Shown: piece after piece, positions 18,245 to 27,175 of the stretch | Layout of the letters: each line of letters opens with the position of its first letter | How positions within the stretch are numbered: position 1 is the first letter of the stretch | DNA from: Hyphomicrobiales bacterium | GTDB taxonomy: Bacteria; Pseudomonadota; Alphaproteobacteria; Rhizobiales; Rhizobiaceae | Length of the DNA stretch: 64,000 nt | Assembly (NCBI GenBank): GCA_011087605.1 | Contig: JAALLE010000003.1 | Location: forward strand, 22,916-86,915 | Reading direction: 5' to 3' | Notes under the pieces: model-generated | The model's input: the letters and a program-made list of their open reading frames with translations, nothing else | Told to the model about the DNA's origin: nothing | Database searches by the model: none | Position numbers and translations under genes: made by a program

Positions 18245-19021
18245 TCAGTCCATCGTATAAGCGAGACCAAGTCGACCACCGTCGGCATATATGGTCTGGC
18301 CAGTCACATAGCCAGAATCTGGTGACGCCAAAAATGCGGCAATTGCGGCAATCTCGGCTGGTTCACCGATCCGCCCCAATGGAGTGCGGGCAAGTATTCT
18401 GTCCCTGGCATCGGGATCGGAGACTACTTCGTCAAGCATTTCAGTGGCAATGGAGCCGGGGCCGATTGCGTTGACCCTGATGCCATGCGGCGCCAGATAT
18501 TGTGCGAGTACGTTGGTCAGTTGACGCACACCTCCCTTGGAGATCGTGTAGGGAATCTGAGAGGCAATTGCGAGCTTTGCGTTAGTCGACGACATATTGA
18601 TGATGCAGCCTGCAGGGCCGCCGTCCTCAACACGCTTTACCATCAGTTTTGCAACCGCCTGAGAACACAAAAATGTACCCTTAAGATTGACCCGCATTAC
18701 GGTGTCGAAATCTTCTTCAGAAATTTCCAGAAAATCTCCGCCGATGACGATACCGGCATTGTTCACCAAAATATCGATGTCACCATATGTGTCCACGGTC
18801 GCAGCGATGAGATTGTGCACGTCCAACCGTTCTCCGACATCGGTGCTGACATAGCTGACATCACCGAGCTTGGAGAGTTCCTGTTCGACGACTTCTCCTT
18901 TTTCGTCGTCGATATCTGCGATGACAACCTGCGCGCCTTCGCTCAAAAACCGATGCGCTATGGCGTAGCCAATCCCCTGAACTCCGCCGGTCACAACTGC
19001 TGTCTTGCCTGAAAATCTCAT
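18245..19021 (-). CDS. SDR-family dehydrogenase, probably sugar 1-dehydrogenase-like
   Basis: The 258-residue classical SDR shows TGGVQGIG near residue 11, NNAG near 86, the catalytic Ser region INMSSTN and YTISK, then a PG motif (IGPGSIATEM). The ending GYVTGQTIYADGGRLGL is typical. NAD(P) oxidises or reduces a hydroxyl group in the cytoplasm. It is the last gene of the operon with aldose epimerase, PfkB kinase and an ABC importer, so an aldose or a sugar derivative is the likely substrate. The exact substrate cannot be read from the sequence. Confidence 0.75.
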   Translation of the reverse strand: MRFSGKTAVVTGGVQGIGYAIAHRFLSEGAQVVIADIDDEKGEVVEQELSKLGDVSYVSTDVGERLDVHNLIAATVDTYGDIDILVNNAGIVIGGDFLEISEEDFDTVMRVNLKGTFLCSQAVAKLMVKRVEDGGPAGCIINMSSTNAKLAIASQIPYTISKGGVRQLTNVLAQYLAPHGIRVNAIGPGSIATEMLDEVVSDPDARDRILARTPLGRIGEPAEIAAIAAFLASPDSGYVTGQTIYADGGRLGLAYTMD

Positions 19022-19033
19022 GGTTTTAGGGCT

Positions 19034-20056
19034 CTAGTTCCGGGAAAACCGATATTCGCTCACCTGTCGTAAATCCTGACCTGGACGAACGATTGAATCC
19101 GGAAAACCTGGATGATTGGGCGCATCCGGCCAATTCTGGGTTTCCATGCAGAAGCCTGAATAGGCGCCGTATTTACGTCCCGTGAGACCTGCAACCGGTG
19201 TGGAAACCTTGTGTCCGGCGTAGAATTGCAAACCAGGTTCGGTTGTCGCGACTGTCATTTGCACCCCCGACACATTTGAATAGGCGGTTGCAACATCCTG
19301 CAATCCGCGGCGCGCATCGGACAGACAGTAATTGTTGTCGTAGATCGTGCCTTCTGAGAGATCGCGGTTGATGGACTTTCGGTCGCGAAAGTCAAACATG
19401 GTTCCATCGACGGTCAAAATTTCCCCCGACGGGATGAGTTCTTCATCCACAACAACGTACCGATCGGCCAGGATCTGAATCTCGTGATCGCGGCAATCCG
19501 GTCCACCATCCAGATTAAAATAGGAATGGTGCGCCAGATTGGCCGGAGTCGGCGCATCGCTGCGCACGGTGTAGGCGACGTGCAGACAGCCATTATCCTT
19601 CAGCGTATAATCGCAGGTGACAGTGCAATTGCCCGGAAATCCCAATGAACCGTCCGGATCATCAAGTGTCAGATAAACATGCGAGGTGCCAACATCAGCA
19701 ATTTCCCAGTTGCTTTTCCCATACCCTGCTGCACCGCCGTGCAAAGTGTGTTTGCCCAGGTTATTCGGGTCCGTCTTGTATGTCGTGCCGTCTATATCAA
19801 AGCGTGCATTGCCAATCCTGTTGGCAACGCGTCCCACTGTTGCACCGAAATAGGGTGAATGAGCCGGATAGTCGGCAAATTCTTCAAAGCCCAGCACAAG
19901 AGGTGGCGCATGGCCATCCAGCCTCAGGTCCTGCAGTGTTGCCCCCCAGGTCATAATATTTGCGCTTAGTCCGCCACCGGTCAATTTCACGCGGCGAACC
20001 TTTTCTCCGTCCTCGAGATGGCCAAATACTTCCATGTTCGTTCCGGCATTTTTCAT
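19034..20056 (-). CDS. galM: aldose 1-epimerase
   Basis: This 340-residue protein belongs to the GalM mutarotase family. It has GATVGRVANRI, HGGAAGYGKSNWE, the catalytic His in NLAHHSYFNLDGG and the general-base Glu in METQNWPDAPNHPGFP. The family interconverts alpha and beta anomers of aldoses. The start ATG overlaps the kinase stop (ATGA) and the upstream AAGGAAAG can serve as ribosome site, so translation is coupled. The partner genes suggest use on a sugar released from an imported compound rather than on galactose specifically. Confidence 0.88.
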   Translation of the reverse strand: MKNAGTNMEVFGHLEDGEKVRRVKLTGGGLSANIMTWGATLQDLRLDGHAPPLVLGFEEFADYPAHSPYFGATVGRVANRIGNARFDIDGTTYKTDPNNLGKHTLHGGAAGYGKSNWEIADVGTSHVYLTLDDPDGSLGFPGNCTVTCDYTLKDNGCLHVAYTVRSDAPTPANLAHHSYFNLDGGPDCRDHEIQILADRYVVVDEELIPSGEILTVDGTMFDFRDRKSINRDLSEGTIYDNNYCLSDARRGLQDVATAYSNVSGVQMTVATTEPGLQFYAGHKVSTPVAGLTGRKYGAYSGFCMETQNWPDAPNHPGFPDSIVRPGQDLRQVSEYRFSRN

Positions 20057-20949
20057 GTTCTTTCCTTGAGGAATTGGAGGACTTCTTGCCGGGACGGGGC
20101 GCCTTCACGCCCGCCGGTTCGGCTGCACTTTATCGCGGCGGCAGCGCTCGCAAATGGGATGGCCATTTCTTCGCTCATGCCTTCGCCAAGAGCCAAGGCA
20201 AAGGCACCATGCCAGATATCTCCAGCTCCAAGCGTATCGACTGGGTCAATCTCAAAGGCGGGAAAACGACGTGCCACCTGGTCCTGCACCATTACCACAC
20301 CATTCTCGCCATCGGCAACGATGACTTTCCCGGGGAGTATTTCAGCGGCGCGCAAAGCGGCTTCATCGATATTCTGCTGTCCGGTAAAGTCGACGGCGCC
20401 CTGGGCGGAAAATGCCACATGGCTTGCGGCGTGGACGGCTTGCTCGGCCTCCAGCACCGGTGCTTCTGCATCCATAATGCCCGGGACACCTCTGACGTTG
20501 GCGCATTGCATCGCCGCCAGCGCCCCATCGGGCCAACGGGTATCGGCGAGAGCCGCGACCATGTTGTCAGGCGCTGATGTGGCAATCCAGTCGGCATCCC
20601 AGGGTAGTTGATTGTCGCGATAGTTCATGATCTGACGTTCGCCCTCTCCATCGATATATATCGACGAGAATGATGAGCGACATCCAGGATATTGTTTGAT
20701 CAGTGCTGTACCGACATTTTCTTTTTCAAGATCGCTCACAATCATATCGGCTATTTGATCAACCCCCAGCCTGGCGGCCAGTTCGGTGCCTCCCCCCAGT
20801 CGGGCAATGGCGACCGCTGCATTGGCGGCATTGCCCCCACCGCTGATCGCGGCGCCATCTGCACGGTATTTTTCCGCAACACGCGGGAAATTTTCCATGT
20901 GAAAAACAAAGTCGAGCACGGCAACGCCGGCCACTAATATCGCGCTCAT
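20053..20949 (-). CDS. PfkB-family carbohydrate kinase
   Basis: From ATG 20949 the protein is 298 residues. It has the ribokinase-family N-terminal substrate site (GGGNAANAAVAIARLG) and the C-terminal DTLGAGDIWHGAFA motif with the catalytic Asp. It phosphorylates a sugar or related alcohol with ATP in the cytoplasm. It looks closest to the ketohexokinase/sulfofructose-kinase-like branch, but I cannot assign the substrate. The start overlaps the stop of the ABC permease gene (ATGA). An extra 12 residues upstream are in frame but would overlap the permease further. Confidence 0.8.
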   Translation of the reverse strand: MSAILVAGVAVLDFVFHMENFPRVAEKYRADGAAISGGGNAANAAVAIARLGGGTELAARLGVDQIADMIVSDLEKENVGTALIKQYPGCRSSFSSIYIDGEGERQIMNYRDNQLPWDADWIATSAPDNMVAALADTRWPDGALAAMQCANVRGVPGIMDAEAPVLEAEQAVHAASHVAFSAQGAVDFTGQQNIDEAALRAAEILPGKVIVADGENGVVMVQDQVARRFPAFEIDPVDTLGAGDIWHGAFALALGEGMSEEMAIPFASAAAAIKCSRTGGREGAPSRQEVLQFLKERT

Positions 20950-21644
20950 GCAACACTCGGTTTTGGGATGCGGTTTTCCAGCCAACCGAATATCACTACG
21001 ATTATTCCAGTCAGCAATACATAGATTCCGGCGACCAATAGCAGCGGTTCATATACCAGGAAAGTGTCCTGGCGTACTTCGGTGCTGCGCCCGAACAGTT
21101 CATAGATTGTAATCGTTGCTGCCAGTGGCGTAGCCTTCAGTGTCAACACAACTTCGCCTGCCAGGGTGGGAAATACATTTTGCACAGCGCGCGGCAGCCA
21201 GATACGCCACAGGACCTTGAACGGGCTCATGCCCATTGCTCTTGCGGCTTCCAGTTCTCCCTTTGGCACCCCGGCAAATGCGCCACGCATGACTTCGCCA
21301 ACATAGCCAGCAATCGATAGGGTGAAGGCAAGCACCGCGTAGGGAAATGCAGCCCGCAAAACCGGCCAGAGGAAAGATTCACGAATGCCCTCGATGCCGG
21401 GGAACAATTCACCGACACCATAGTAGATCAGCCACAGCTGAATCAGCAGCGGTGTGCCGCGAACCACCGTGCAGAATCCACGGGCAATTACAGATAGATA
21501 TTTGGGACCGGTGACCTGTACGAGCCCCACCGGTACAGCCAGCAGAAATCCCAAAAAGCTGCAGATGACCAACAGCTGAATGGTCAGCCAGAAGCCGGAA
21601 ATCAATTTGTCAGAATATTCGGGGAGCCAGGACCAATCCATCAT
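20946..21644 (-). CDS. ABC transporter permease, polar amino acid type (HisM-like)
   Basis: The 232-residue membrane protein has about five hydrophobic segments and the HisM/GlnP-family conserved region (GEVMRGAFAGVPKGELEAARAMG), which docks the ATPase. This type pairs with a second permease and imports polar amino acids or opine-like compounds. It is 10 bases downstream of the companion permease and overlaps the kinase start. The link to sugar genes suggests a sugar-amine conjugate, which is inference. Confidence 0.87.
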   Translation of the reverse strand: MMDWSWLPEYSDKLISGFWLTIQLLVICSFLGFLLAVPVGLVQVTGPKYLSVIARGFCTVVRGTPLLIQLWLIYYGVGELFPGIEGIRESFLWPVLRAAFPYAVLAFTLSIAGYVGEVMRGAFAGVPKGELEAARAMGMSPFKVLWRIWLPRAVQNVFPTLAGEVVLTLKATPLAATITIYELFGRSTEVRQDTFLVYEPLLLVAGIYVLLTGIIVVIFGWLENRIPKPSVA

Positions 21645-21654
21645 CTGTTCCTAG

Positions 21655-22365
21655 CTAAGCCGTTGCCTGACCGCGTCGATAGCGGCTTTCAATCCAGCCG
21701 AACACCACGTTCGACATCAGGGTGACGCACAGATAAATCACTGCGGCGGCGCTGTAAAACAGCAGATAATTGCGGGTGCTGCCGGCCGCGGTTTTGGTGG
21801 CGGATGCCAATTCAAAAAAGCCGACCACCGCCAGCAATGCAGTGTCCTTTGTGACAATCAGCCAAAGATTTGCCAGCCCGGGCAGGGCAAACGGAATCAT
21901 GGCTGGAATTAGAATGCGATAAATCGACTGGGTGCGAGACATGCCATAAGCCAAAGCTGCCTCGGTTTGACCTCGGGGAACCGCCAACATTGCTGCGCGC
22001 ATAACTTCAGTGGAATAGGCTCCTTGAACGAAACCCAAAACAACAATTCCAGCAACCAACCCGCTGATGTCGATGGGATCAAATCCCAGACTTTCCAGCA
22101 AATTATTGAGGGCCGATGTTCCTGCATAATATAGCAAGAGAATAAGAACTAATTCAGGCACCGCGCGAATGAGCGTCGTATAGGTCGTCAACAGCCATCG
22201 TAAAGGTGCGGGTCCATGAATTTTGCCGAGCGCGCCGAGCAATCCAATCGTCAATCCCAATGCATAGGCACCAAAGGCGATTTGCAGCGTACTCAATAGC
22301 CCCGATAACAGAGTAAGCCCCCGTCCGGGTGGTTCGATCCACAGTAGCTGGAGGCTTTCAAACAA
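21655..22365 (-). CDS. ABC transporter permease, polar amino acid type (HisQ-like)
   Basis: A 236-residue inner-membrane protein with several hydrophobic segments and the docking motif TEVMRAAMLAVPRGQTEAALA near residues 120-140. It resembles HisQ/ArtQ/NocQ-type subunits. It forms a heterodimeric channel with the neighbouring permease at 20946-21644. A stem-loop lies just upstream, between it and the binding-protein gene. Confidence 0.87.
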   Translation of the reverse strand: MFESLQLLWIEPPGRGLTLLSGLLSTLQIAFGAYALGLTIGLLGALGKIHGPAPLRWLLTTYTTLIRAVPELVLILLLYYAGTSALNNLLESLGFDPIDISGLVAGIVVLGFVQGAYSTEVMRAAMLAVPRGQTEAALAYGMSRTQSIYRILIPAMIPFALPGLANLWLIVTKDTALLAVVGFFELASATKTAAGSTRNYLLFYSAAAVIYLCVTLMSNVVFGWIESRYRRGQATA

Positions 22366-22390
22366 CGTATGGCGGTCCTGCTAAGATGCA

Positions 22391-22420
22391 TTCACCCGAC
22401 GCCATATGACGCCGGGTGAA
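22391..22420 (-). other. intercistronic stem-loop after binding-protein gene
   Basis: TTCACCCG (22391-22398) pairs with CGGGTGAA (22413-22420) around a 14-base loop. It lies between the stop codon of the periplasmic binding protein and the first permease. There is no T run, so it is more likely an mRNA-stabilising structure that keeps binding-protein levels high than a terminator. Confidence 0.4.
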
Positions 22421-22430
22421 CCAGGTCGGC

Positions 22431-23204
22431 TTATTTGCCGTAGATATCAAAGTCGAAATATTTCTTGGCAATATCGTCATAGGTGCCGTCGGACAGGACC
22501 TTGGCGATAGCTGCGTTGAACTTGGCACGGAGCTCGCCATCGCTCTTGCGCAGACCAATTCCAACACCCTTGCCAAAAACCGCTTCGTCATTGAGATAGG
22601 CTTTAATCTCAAAAGCCTTGCCCGCATCGCCACTCAAAAAGTCGGCGAAGGCAAGCGAGTCACCTACAACGACGTCAACCCGGCCAGCGACCAGATCGTT
22701 ATTGTGCTCATCAAATGCCTGATAGGTTTTCACTTCGGAGGCAGTGTCGGAGAAATACTTTTTGGCGTAATCGGCATGTGTTGTTGAAACCTGTACACCC
22801 ACAATTTTGCCTTTGACGCTGCCGGGGCTGCCATCAAGGGTTGCGGTCTTGGGGGCGACCATTGCGGCAGGTGTGTTGTAGTATTTGTCGGAAAAGTCGA
22901 TGACTTTCATGCGTTTTGCCGTAATCGACATGGAGGCGAAAATGGCGTCAATTTTTTTCGAATTCAGAGCCGGAATGATGCCGTCCCAGGCAATCGGGGT
23001 CCACACGCAAGTTTCACCCATGGCTTTACAAATCGCATTACCGAGTTCGATTTCAAATCCGGTGCGATTGCCCGATGCGTCTTCGTCAGCAAACGGTGGA
23101 TAAGGTGCGGAATCAAGACCAAGCTTGATGTCGGCGGAGGCTGCAGTGATGCCGAGACCCGCGGCAAATACCGCGGTGGCAAGTAGTGTTTTGAATGTTT
23201 TCAT
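22431..23204 (-). CDS. periplasmic substrate-binding protein, polar amino acid type
   Basis: The product, 257 residues from ATG 23204, has a signal peptide (MKTFKTLLATAVFAAGLG up to the ASA-D cleavage region). The mature body follows the SBP_bac_3 family: YPPFADEDASG, GFEIELGNAICKAMG, WDGIIPALNSKKIDAI. GGGAG lies upstream of this start. It resembles histidine/arginine/octopine-binding proteins. The first binding pocket residues look normal for a polar ligand, but ligand identity cannot be determined. Confidence 0.87.
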   Translation of the reverse strand: MKTFKTLLATAVFAAGLGITAASADIKLGLDSAPYPPFADEDASGNRTGFEIELGNAICKAMGETCVWTPIAWDGIIPALNSKKIDAIFASMSITAKRMKVIDFSDKYYNTPAAMVAPKTATLDGSPGSVKGKIVGVQVSTTHADYAKKYFSDTASEVKTYQAFDEHNNDLVAGRVDVVVGDSLAFADFLSGDAGKAFEIKAYLNDEAVFGKGVGIGLRKSDGELRAKFNAAIAKVLSDGTYDDIAKKYFDFDIYGK

Positions 23205-23223
23205 TAAGTTTACTCCCTGGATA

Positions 23224-24006
23224 CTAATGAACTGATTTGACGAACGCCTTGCAGCGATCACTGGTCGTTTGATTGAACACCTTATCCGGTGTTCCTTCTT
23301 CTTCCACCAGCCCTTGGTGGAGAAAAATTACGTTGCTGGACACTTCGCGTGCAAAGGCCATTTCATGGGTGACAAGGATCATTGTGCGACCCTCTTCGGC
23401 GATGCCCTGTATAACCTTCAACACCTCACCGACCAATTCGGGGTCAAGTGCAGACGTGGGTTCATCAAACAACATCGCCTGGGGTTCCAGTGCCAATGCA
23501 CGTGCAATTGCTGCCCGTTGTTGTTGGCCGCCTGACAGAAACGCCGGATACTGATCGCGTTTTTCATACAGGCCGACCCGTTGCAGCATTGCTTCGCATT
23601 TCTCCTTGGCCTGTGCCTTGTTTTCTCCCAGCACATGGACGGGCGCTTCCATGACATTTTGCAATACTGTCATGTGTCCCCATAAATTGAAACTTTGAAA
23701 CACCATGCCGAGATTGGTTCGCAGCCGCTGGATCTGCTTTTTATCGGCCGGATGCATTTCTCCGTTGCGGGGAGCTGCAAATTTCACGGCCTCTCCGGCG
23801 ATCTCGATATTACCCGCCGAAGGCAACTCAAGCAGATTGATACAGCGCAAAAAGGTGGATTTGCCGGAACCTGATGCGCCAATGATCGAAATGACATCGC
23901 CGTCATGGGCATCCAGAGAAACACCTTTGAGAACTTCCAGACTGCCAAAATTTTTGTGCAGGTCAGTGACCCGAACTGCGCTATTGACGCTTGATGTGGA
24001 GTTCAT
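23224..24006 (-). CDS. ABC transporter ATP-binding protein, polar amino acid type (HisP-like)
   Basis: The 260-residue ATPase has Walker A GASGSGKST, the Q-loop FQSFNLWGHMTVLQNV, signature LSGGQQQRAAIARAL and Walker B MLFDEPTSALDP. The NLWGHMT region and the inserted loop before Q-loop are typical of HisP/OccP-type ATPases. It is the first gene of the seven-gene leftward operon and powers import. The preceding 250 bases (24007-24256) carry its promoter, but I see no obvious operator. Confidence 0.9.
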   Translation of the reverse strand: MNSTSSVNSAVRVTDLHKNFGSLEVLKGVSLDAHDGDVISIIGASGSGKSTFLRCINLLELPSAGNIEIAGEAVKFAAPRNGEMHPADKKQIQRLRTNLGMVFQSFNLWGHMTVLQNVMEAPVHVLGENKAQAKEKCEAMLQRVGLYEKRDQYPAFLSGGQQQRAAIARALALEPQAMLFDEPTSALDPELVGEVLKVIQGIAEEGRTMILVTHEMAFAREVSSNVIFLHQGLVEEEGTPDKVFNQTTSDRCKAFVKSVH

Positions 24007-24256
24007 TCTGCCCCCGGACGATTACCCAAACTTATTCTTGGGGGAAAAATCCAGTAAATACAACCGCTCAGTCGCGAATAGCCCGGTCGGTTTTCCCCTG
24101 ATGATAAAACACCATTACATCCCGCAACACGACACTCAAGTGCGACATTTGCAACACCAAACGCACCGAGCATATTAACTCGGTGAGGGCTGCGGATTAA
24201 GTTCTCAGGAACCGGCATACGGGGATTGAATTCGCGGTTCAGGGCTTATTGAAGGC

Positions 24257-24562
24257 CTAGCTGATCACCTTGACCTTGTCTGCATCGACTTCAATGATTT
24301 CAATCTTCCGGCTGGTGAAATAGGGGCCTCCGGCCTCGCGCCAAACCGCGAAATGTGGGGCATTGAAATGTCCGTCCAGGGATTCCTGGTTTTCCCAGCG
24401 CTCAACAAATACCAGTGTATTTTCATCCGTCTGGCTTTGGTGCAGGTCGTAGGAAATACATCCAGCTTCCCGGCGGGTCGCCTCAATGCAGGTTTTTGCG
24501 GCGTCAATGAAGTTTGGCAACGATCCGGGCTTAATCGTCAGTGTGGCTACGAGGTAAATCAT
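24257..24562 (-). CDS. antibiotic biosynthesis monooxygenase (ABM)-domain protein
   Basis: A 101-residue protein with the dimeric ferredoxin-like ABM/YgiN fold pattern: MIYLVATLTIKPGSLPNF at the start, REAGCISYDLHQSQ in the middle, and FVERWENQESLDGHFNAPHF. Members include putative quinol monooxygenases and degradation enzymes for electrophiles. It stands alone with no co-directional partner close by, so the substrate is unknown. Confidence 0.8.
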   Translation of the reverse strand: MIYLVATLTIKPGSLPNFIDAAKTCIEATRREAGCISYDLHQSQTDENTLVFVERWENQESLDGHFNAPHFAVWREAGGPYFTSRKIEIIEVDADKVKVIS

Positions 24563-24752
24563 CGGGAGTGGCGCTTTCGAAATCCGTCTATTGTGTAGCC
24601 ATCATGGTGCCGCAAAAGGAACAGGGCAACAAGCGCCCCGAGCGTTGTACCAGAAGTTCACAACAGATATTGAAGATAGGATGTAAAGCGCCGCAGCGCT
24701 CCGCCCAGAACTCACCCTCAAGTCACAATTATAAAAGGTGTTGGACCCTGTT

Positions 24753-25067
24753 TTAACTACCCGCTGAACAAACCGGCACACCTTCAAGTATATCCAGATT
24801 GGCTTGTGATCTGCTGCGGTGGTTTTCGATCGATGGTGATATCAGCGGCATTTTCTCGTCGACCCAGAGTTTCAGTTCATTCCATTCCTGAAGATCGCGC
24901 TGAAGATATACCAGCATCGATCGATAAACTTTGTGAACCTCGCTGTCTCGGATGATGCACCGGGCATGATATTGATGGTCGATCAACTTTGTCTGCAAGT
25001 TTTCATGAGTGATGGCGGGTCCGCAAAAGCCCAGCAGTACAGTTGCAGATGTGACAAGGCGCAACAT
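24753..25067 (-). CDS. small secreted protein of unknown function
   Basis: A 104-residue protein with an apparent signal peptide (MLRLVTSATVLLGFCGPAITH) and a charged, mainly helical mature part ending VPVCSAGS. An AAGGAG ribosome site lies 7 bases before the ATG, which supports that it is a real gene. Two mature cysteines could form one disulfide. I recognise no family. Confidence 0.55.
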   Translation of the reverse strand: MLRLVTSATVLLGFCGPAITHENLQTKLIDHQYHARCIIRDSEVHKVYRSMLVYLQRDLQEWNELKLWVDEKMPLISPSIENHRSRSQANLDILEGVPVCSAGS

Positions 25068-25316
25068 TGCGATCTCCTTGAAGCTTCCGGATAAATTCAG
25101 ATGGCTGAGTACTCTACTGTTGAAGCCGCATGACTCGACTCAAATCTACAAATCTCAGCTATTAGCCATAGATTGACGAGTTAGGTGATTTTGACCACTG
25201 CATGAATATAATATTCGCTATGAGGGGCTTAACCGTTTCATTATATTGACAAAAAAAATGGTATTCCATTGCGCCAATCGCTCATGCTGGCGCGTGATTG
25301 GTGGAAACCTGTCAAT

Positions 25317-25748
25317 TTATTCTTCCACAAGACCACTGATTTGGTTCGTTCGTTGGCGCGTCAGGTCAGCCCGGCATGAGTGATAAATGAGTGGTTCGAT
25401 CGACCCGCCGCGGAACGCAAACCGTGCGGATTCGCAATGGCTATCGCGAAATTTAATCCAGTCGCGCTGAGCTTGCAGCAGAACGCCTGGCCAACCCTTT
25501 CGCGACTCCATCTCCTCCTGGGCATCGTGCGACTTTATTATTGCAAAGACTGTTTTCCACGTGGTGTTGAGCTCTTGGTCGGCAGTGTTGAAGTCTTCCA
25601 GAGCACAAAAATTGAGGGCGATCTGCGGAAGATTGTAGGTGTCGCTGCAATCAACATCCTGCGCTTCAAGCGGCGTCATCGTCGCCAATAGCAAGCCCGC
25701 CGCGATGATGCCTGTACTCAGTGCAATTCCGGCATATTTCACAACCAT
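25317..25748 (-). CDS. LprI/DUF1311-type secreted protein
   Basis: The 143-residue protein has an N-terminal membrane/signal segment (GIALSTGIIAAGLLLATM). The LprI-like domain follows, with DCSDTYNLPQIALNFCA, a LNTTWK helix, LLQAQRDWIKFRDSHCE and a C-terminal SCRADLTRQR. Four cysteines match the DUF1311/LprI pattern. LprI of Mycobacterium inhibits lysozyme, but for most members the function is not shown. It is divergent from the branched-chain-type ABC operon. Confidence 0.75.
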   Translation of the reverse strand: MVVKYAGIALSTGIIAAGLLLATMTPLEAQDVDCSDTYNLPQIALNFCALEDFNTADQELNTTWKTVFAIIKSHDAQEEMESRKGWPGVLLQAQRDWIKFRDSHCESARFAFRGGSIEPLIYHSCRADLTRQRTNQISGLVEE

Positions 25749-25971
25749 TTGACGTCTCCCTGTGCTATTTGGCGCGACCTGCCAAACTCGCCATTTTTAT
25801 GCAGCGGTGTGGTGCTTTGCGGCGAGTTGGCAGGTTCATAACAACATTGGCAACGACAGCAGGCAACTTGCAAGCGGTTTCGACGTTGACAGATCGGGTT
25901 GAATTGGGTGGTGTGCGGCCACGTCGCGGCTTTTACGCTGCGAAGGTGAATACAATAATCGGGAGAAAAAC

Positions 25972-27111
25972 ATGCTGAAATCTTTGGGCAAAATTGCCGC
26001 TTTAACAACCCTTCTATTGGCTGGAACTGCTCACGCTGATCCAGTCAAAGTTGGCATGATCACGACTCTGTCCGGCGGCGGTGCCGGTCTTGGAATTGAC
26101 GTGCGTGATGGTTTTATGCTGGCCGTTAAACAGTCTGGCAACAAGGATATTTCCGTTGTTGTCGAAGACGATCAGCGCAAGCCGGACATTGCCGTCCAGC
26201 TGGCAGACAAGATGATTCAGAGCGAGAAAGTCGATGTTCTGACCGGGATCATCTGGTCAAATCTGGCAATTGCCGTGGTGCCGGCCGCTGTTGCGCAAGG
26301 CAAATTTTATCTTTCACCAAATGCCGGGCCATCCGCGCTAGCTGGCAAGGGGTGCAACAAGAACTATTTCAACGTTGCCTGGCAAAATGATAATCTGTCG
26401 GAAGGTGCCGGAGCCTATGCGAAAGCAACCGGTTATAAAAACAGTTTCATTCTCGCGCCAAACTATCCGGCTGGCAAAGACATGCTGACTGGTTACAAGC
26501 GCACCTATGGAGGCGATCTGGCCGGAGAGGTTTTCACCAAACTTGGCCAAAAAGATTACGCAGCCGAGATTGCCCAGATCCGGGCATCAGGCGCCGACAG
26601 CGTCTTCTTTTTCCTGCCAGGTGGCATGGGCATTTCGTTCATGAAACAATATGCAGCTTCCGGCGTGGATACCCCGTTGGTTGGCCCCGCCTTTTCCTTT
26701 GATCAGGGCATTTTGCAGGCCGTTGGAGCCGCTGCTGTGGGTGTTAGAAATGCCAGCCAGTGGTCGAAGGACATTGACAATCCAACCAACAAGGCATTCG
26801 TCGAAACCTTCCAGAAAGAATATGGCCGGTTGCCATCGCTGTATGCCAGTCAGGGATTTGATACAGCCGCGTTGTTATTGTCCGCGATGGGCAAGGCCGA
26901 CGTGAAGGATGCGGATGCGTTCCGTGCGGCGTTGAAATCTGCTGATTTCAACAGCACGCGTGGATCGTTCAGCTTTACTGAAAATCATCACCCGGTTCAG
27001 GACATTTATGTTCGGGAAGTTATCAAGGAAGGTGATATCTACACCAACAAGATTGTATCGACCGCTCTGTCGGGACATGGCAATGTTTATGTTGATCAGT
27101 GCAAAATGTAA
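25972..27111 (+). CDS. branched-chain-amino-acid-type ABC substrate-binding protein
   Basis: The 379-residue periplasmic protein has a signal peptide (LAALTT-like core, cleavage near AHA-D at about residue 22). The body is of the Peripla_BP_6/LivK type, starting DPVKVGMITTLSGGGAGLG. It is the first gene of the livKHMGF-like operon. Many members of this family bind aromatic acids, amides or urea rather than leucine, so the ligand is open. A strong terminator-like hairpin follows it, consistent with excess binding protein. Confidence 0.87.
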   Translation: MLKSLGKIAALTTLLLAGTAHADPVKVGMITTLSGGGAGLGIDVRDGFMLAVKQSGNKDISVVVEDDQRKPDIAVQLADKMIQSEKVDVLTGIIWSNLAIAVVPAAVAQGKFYLSPNAGPSALAGKGCNKNYFNVAWQNDNLSEGAGAYAKATGYKNSFILAPNYPAGKDMLTGYKRTYGGDLAGEVFTKLGQKDYAAEIAQIRASGADSVFFFLPGGMGISFMKQYAASGVDTPLVGPAFSFDQGILQAVGAAAVGVRNASQWSKDIDNPTNKAFVETFQKEYGRLPSLYASQGFDTAALLLSAMGKADVKDADAFRAALKSADFNSTRGSFSFTENHHPVQDIYVREVIKEGDIYTNKIVSTALSGHGNVYVDQCKM

Positions 27112-27132
27112 TCATTGATTCAACTGCATGTG

Positions 27133-27159
27133 AAAACGGGCCGCTCGCGGCCCGTTTTT
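27133..27159 (+). terminator. partial terminator after the binding-protein gene
   Basis: A 12-base stem (AAAACGGGCCGC / GCGGCCCGTTTT) with a very tight loop is followed by T residues (27155-27159), 22 bases after the stop codon. It lies inside the operon, so it probably attenuates transcription into the permease genes. Confidence 0.75.
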
Positions 27160-27175
27160 CGCTGGGCGAGGTAAG

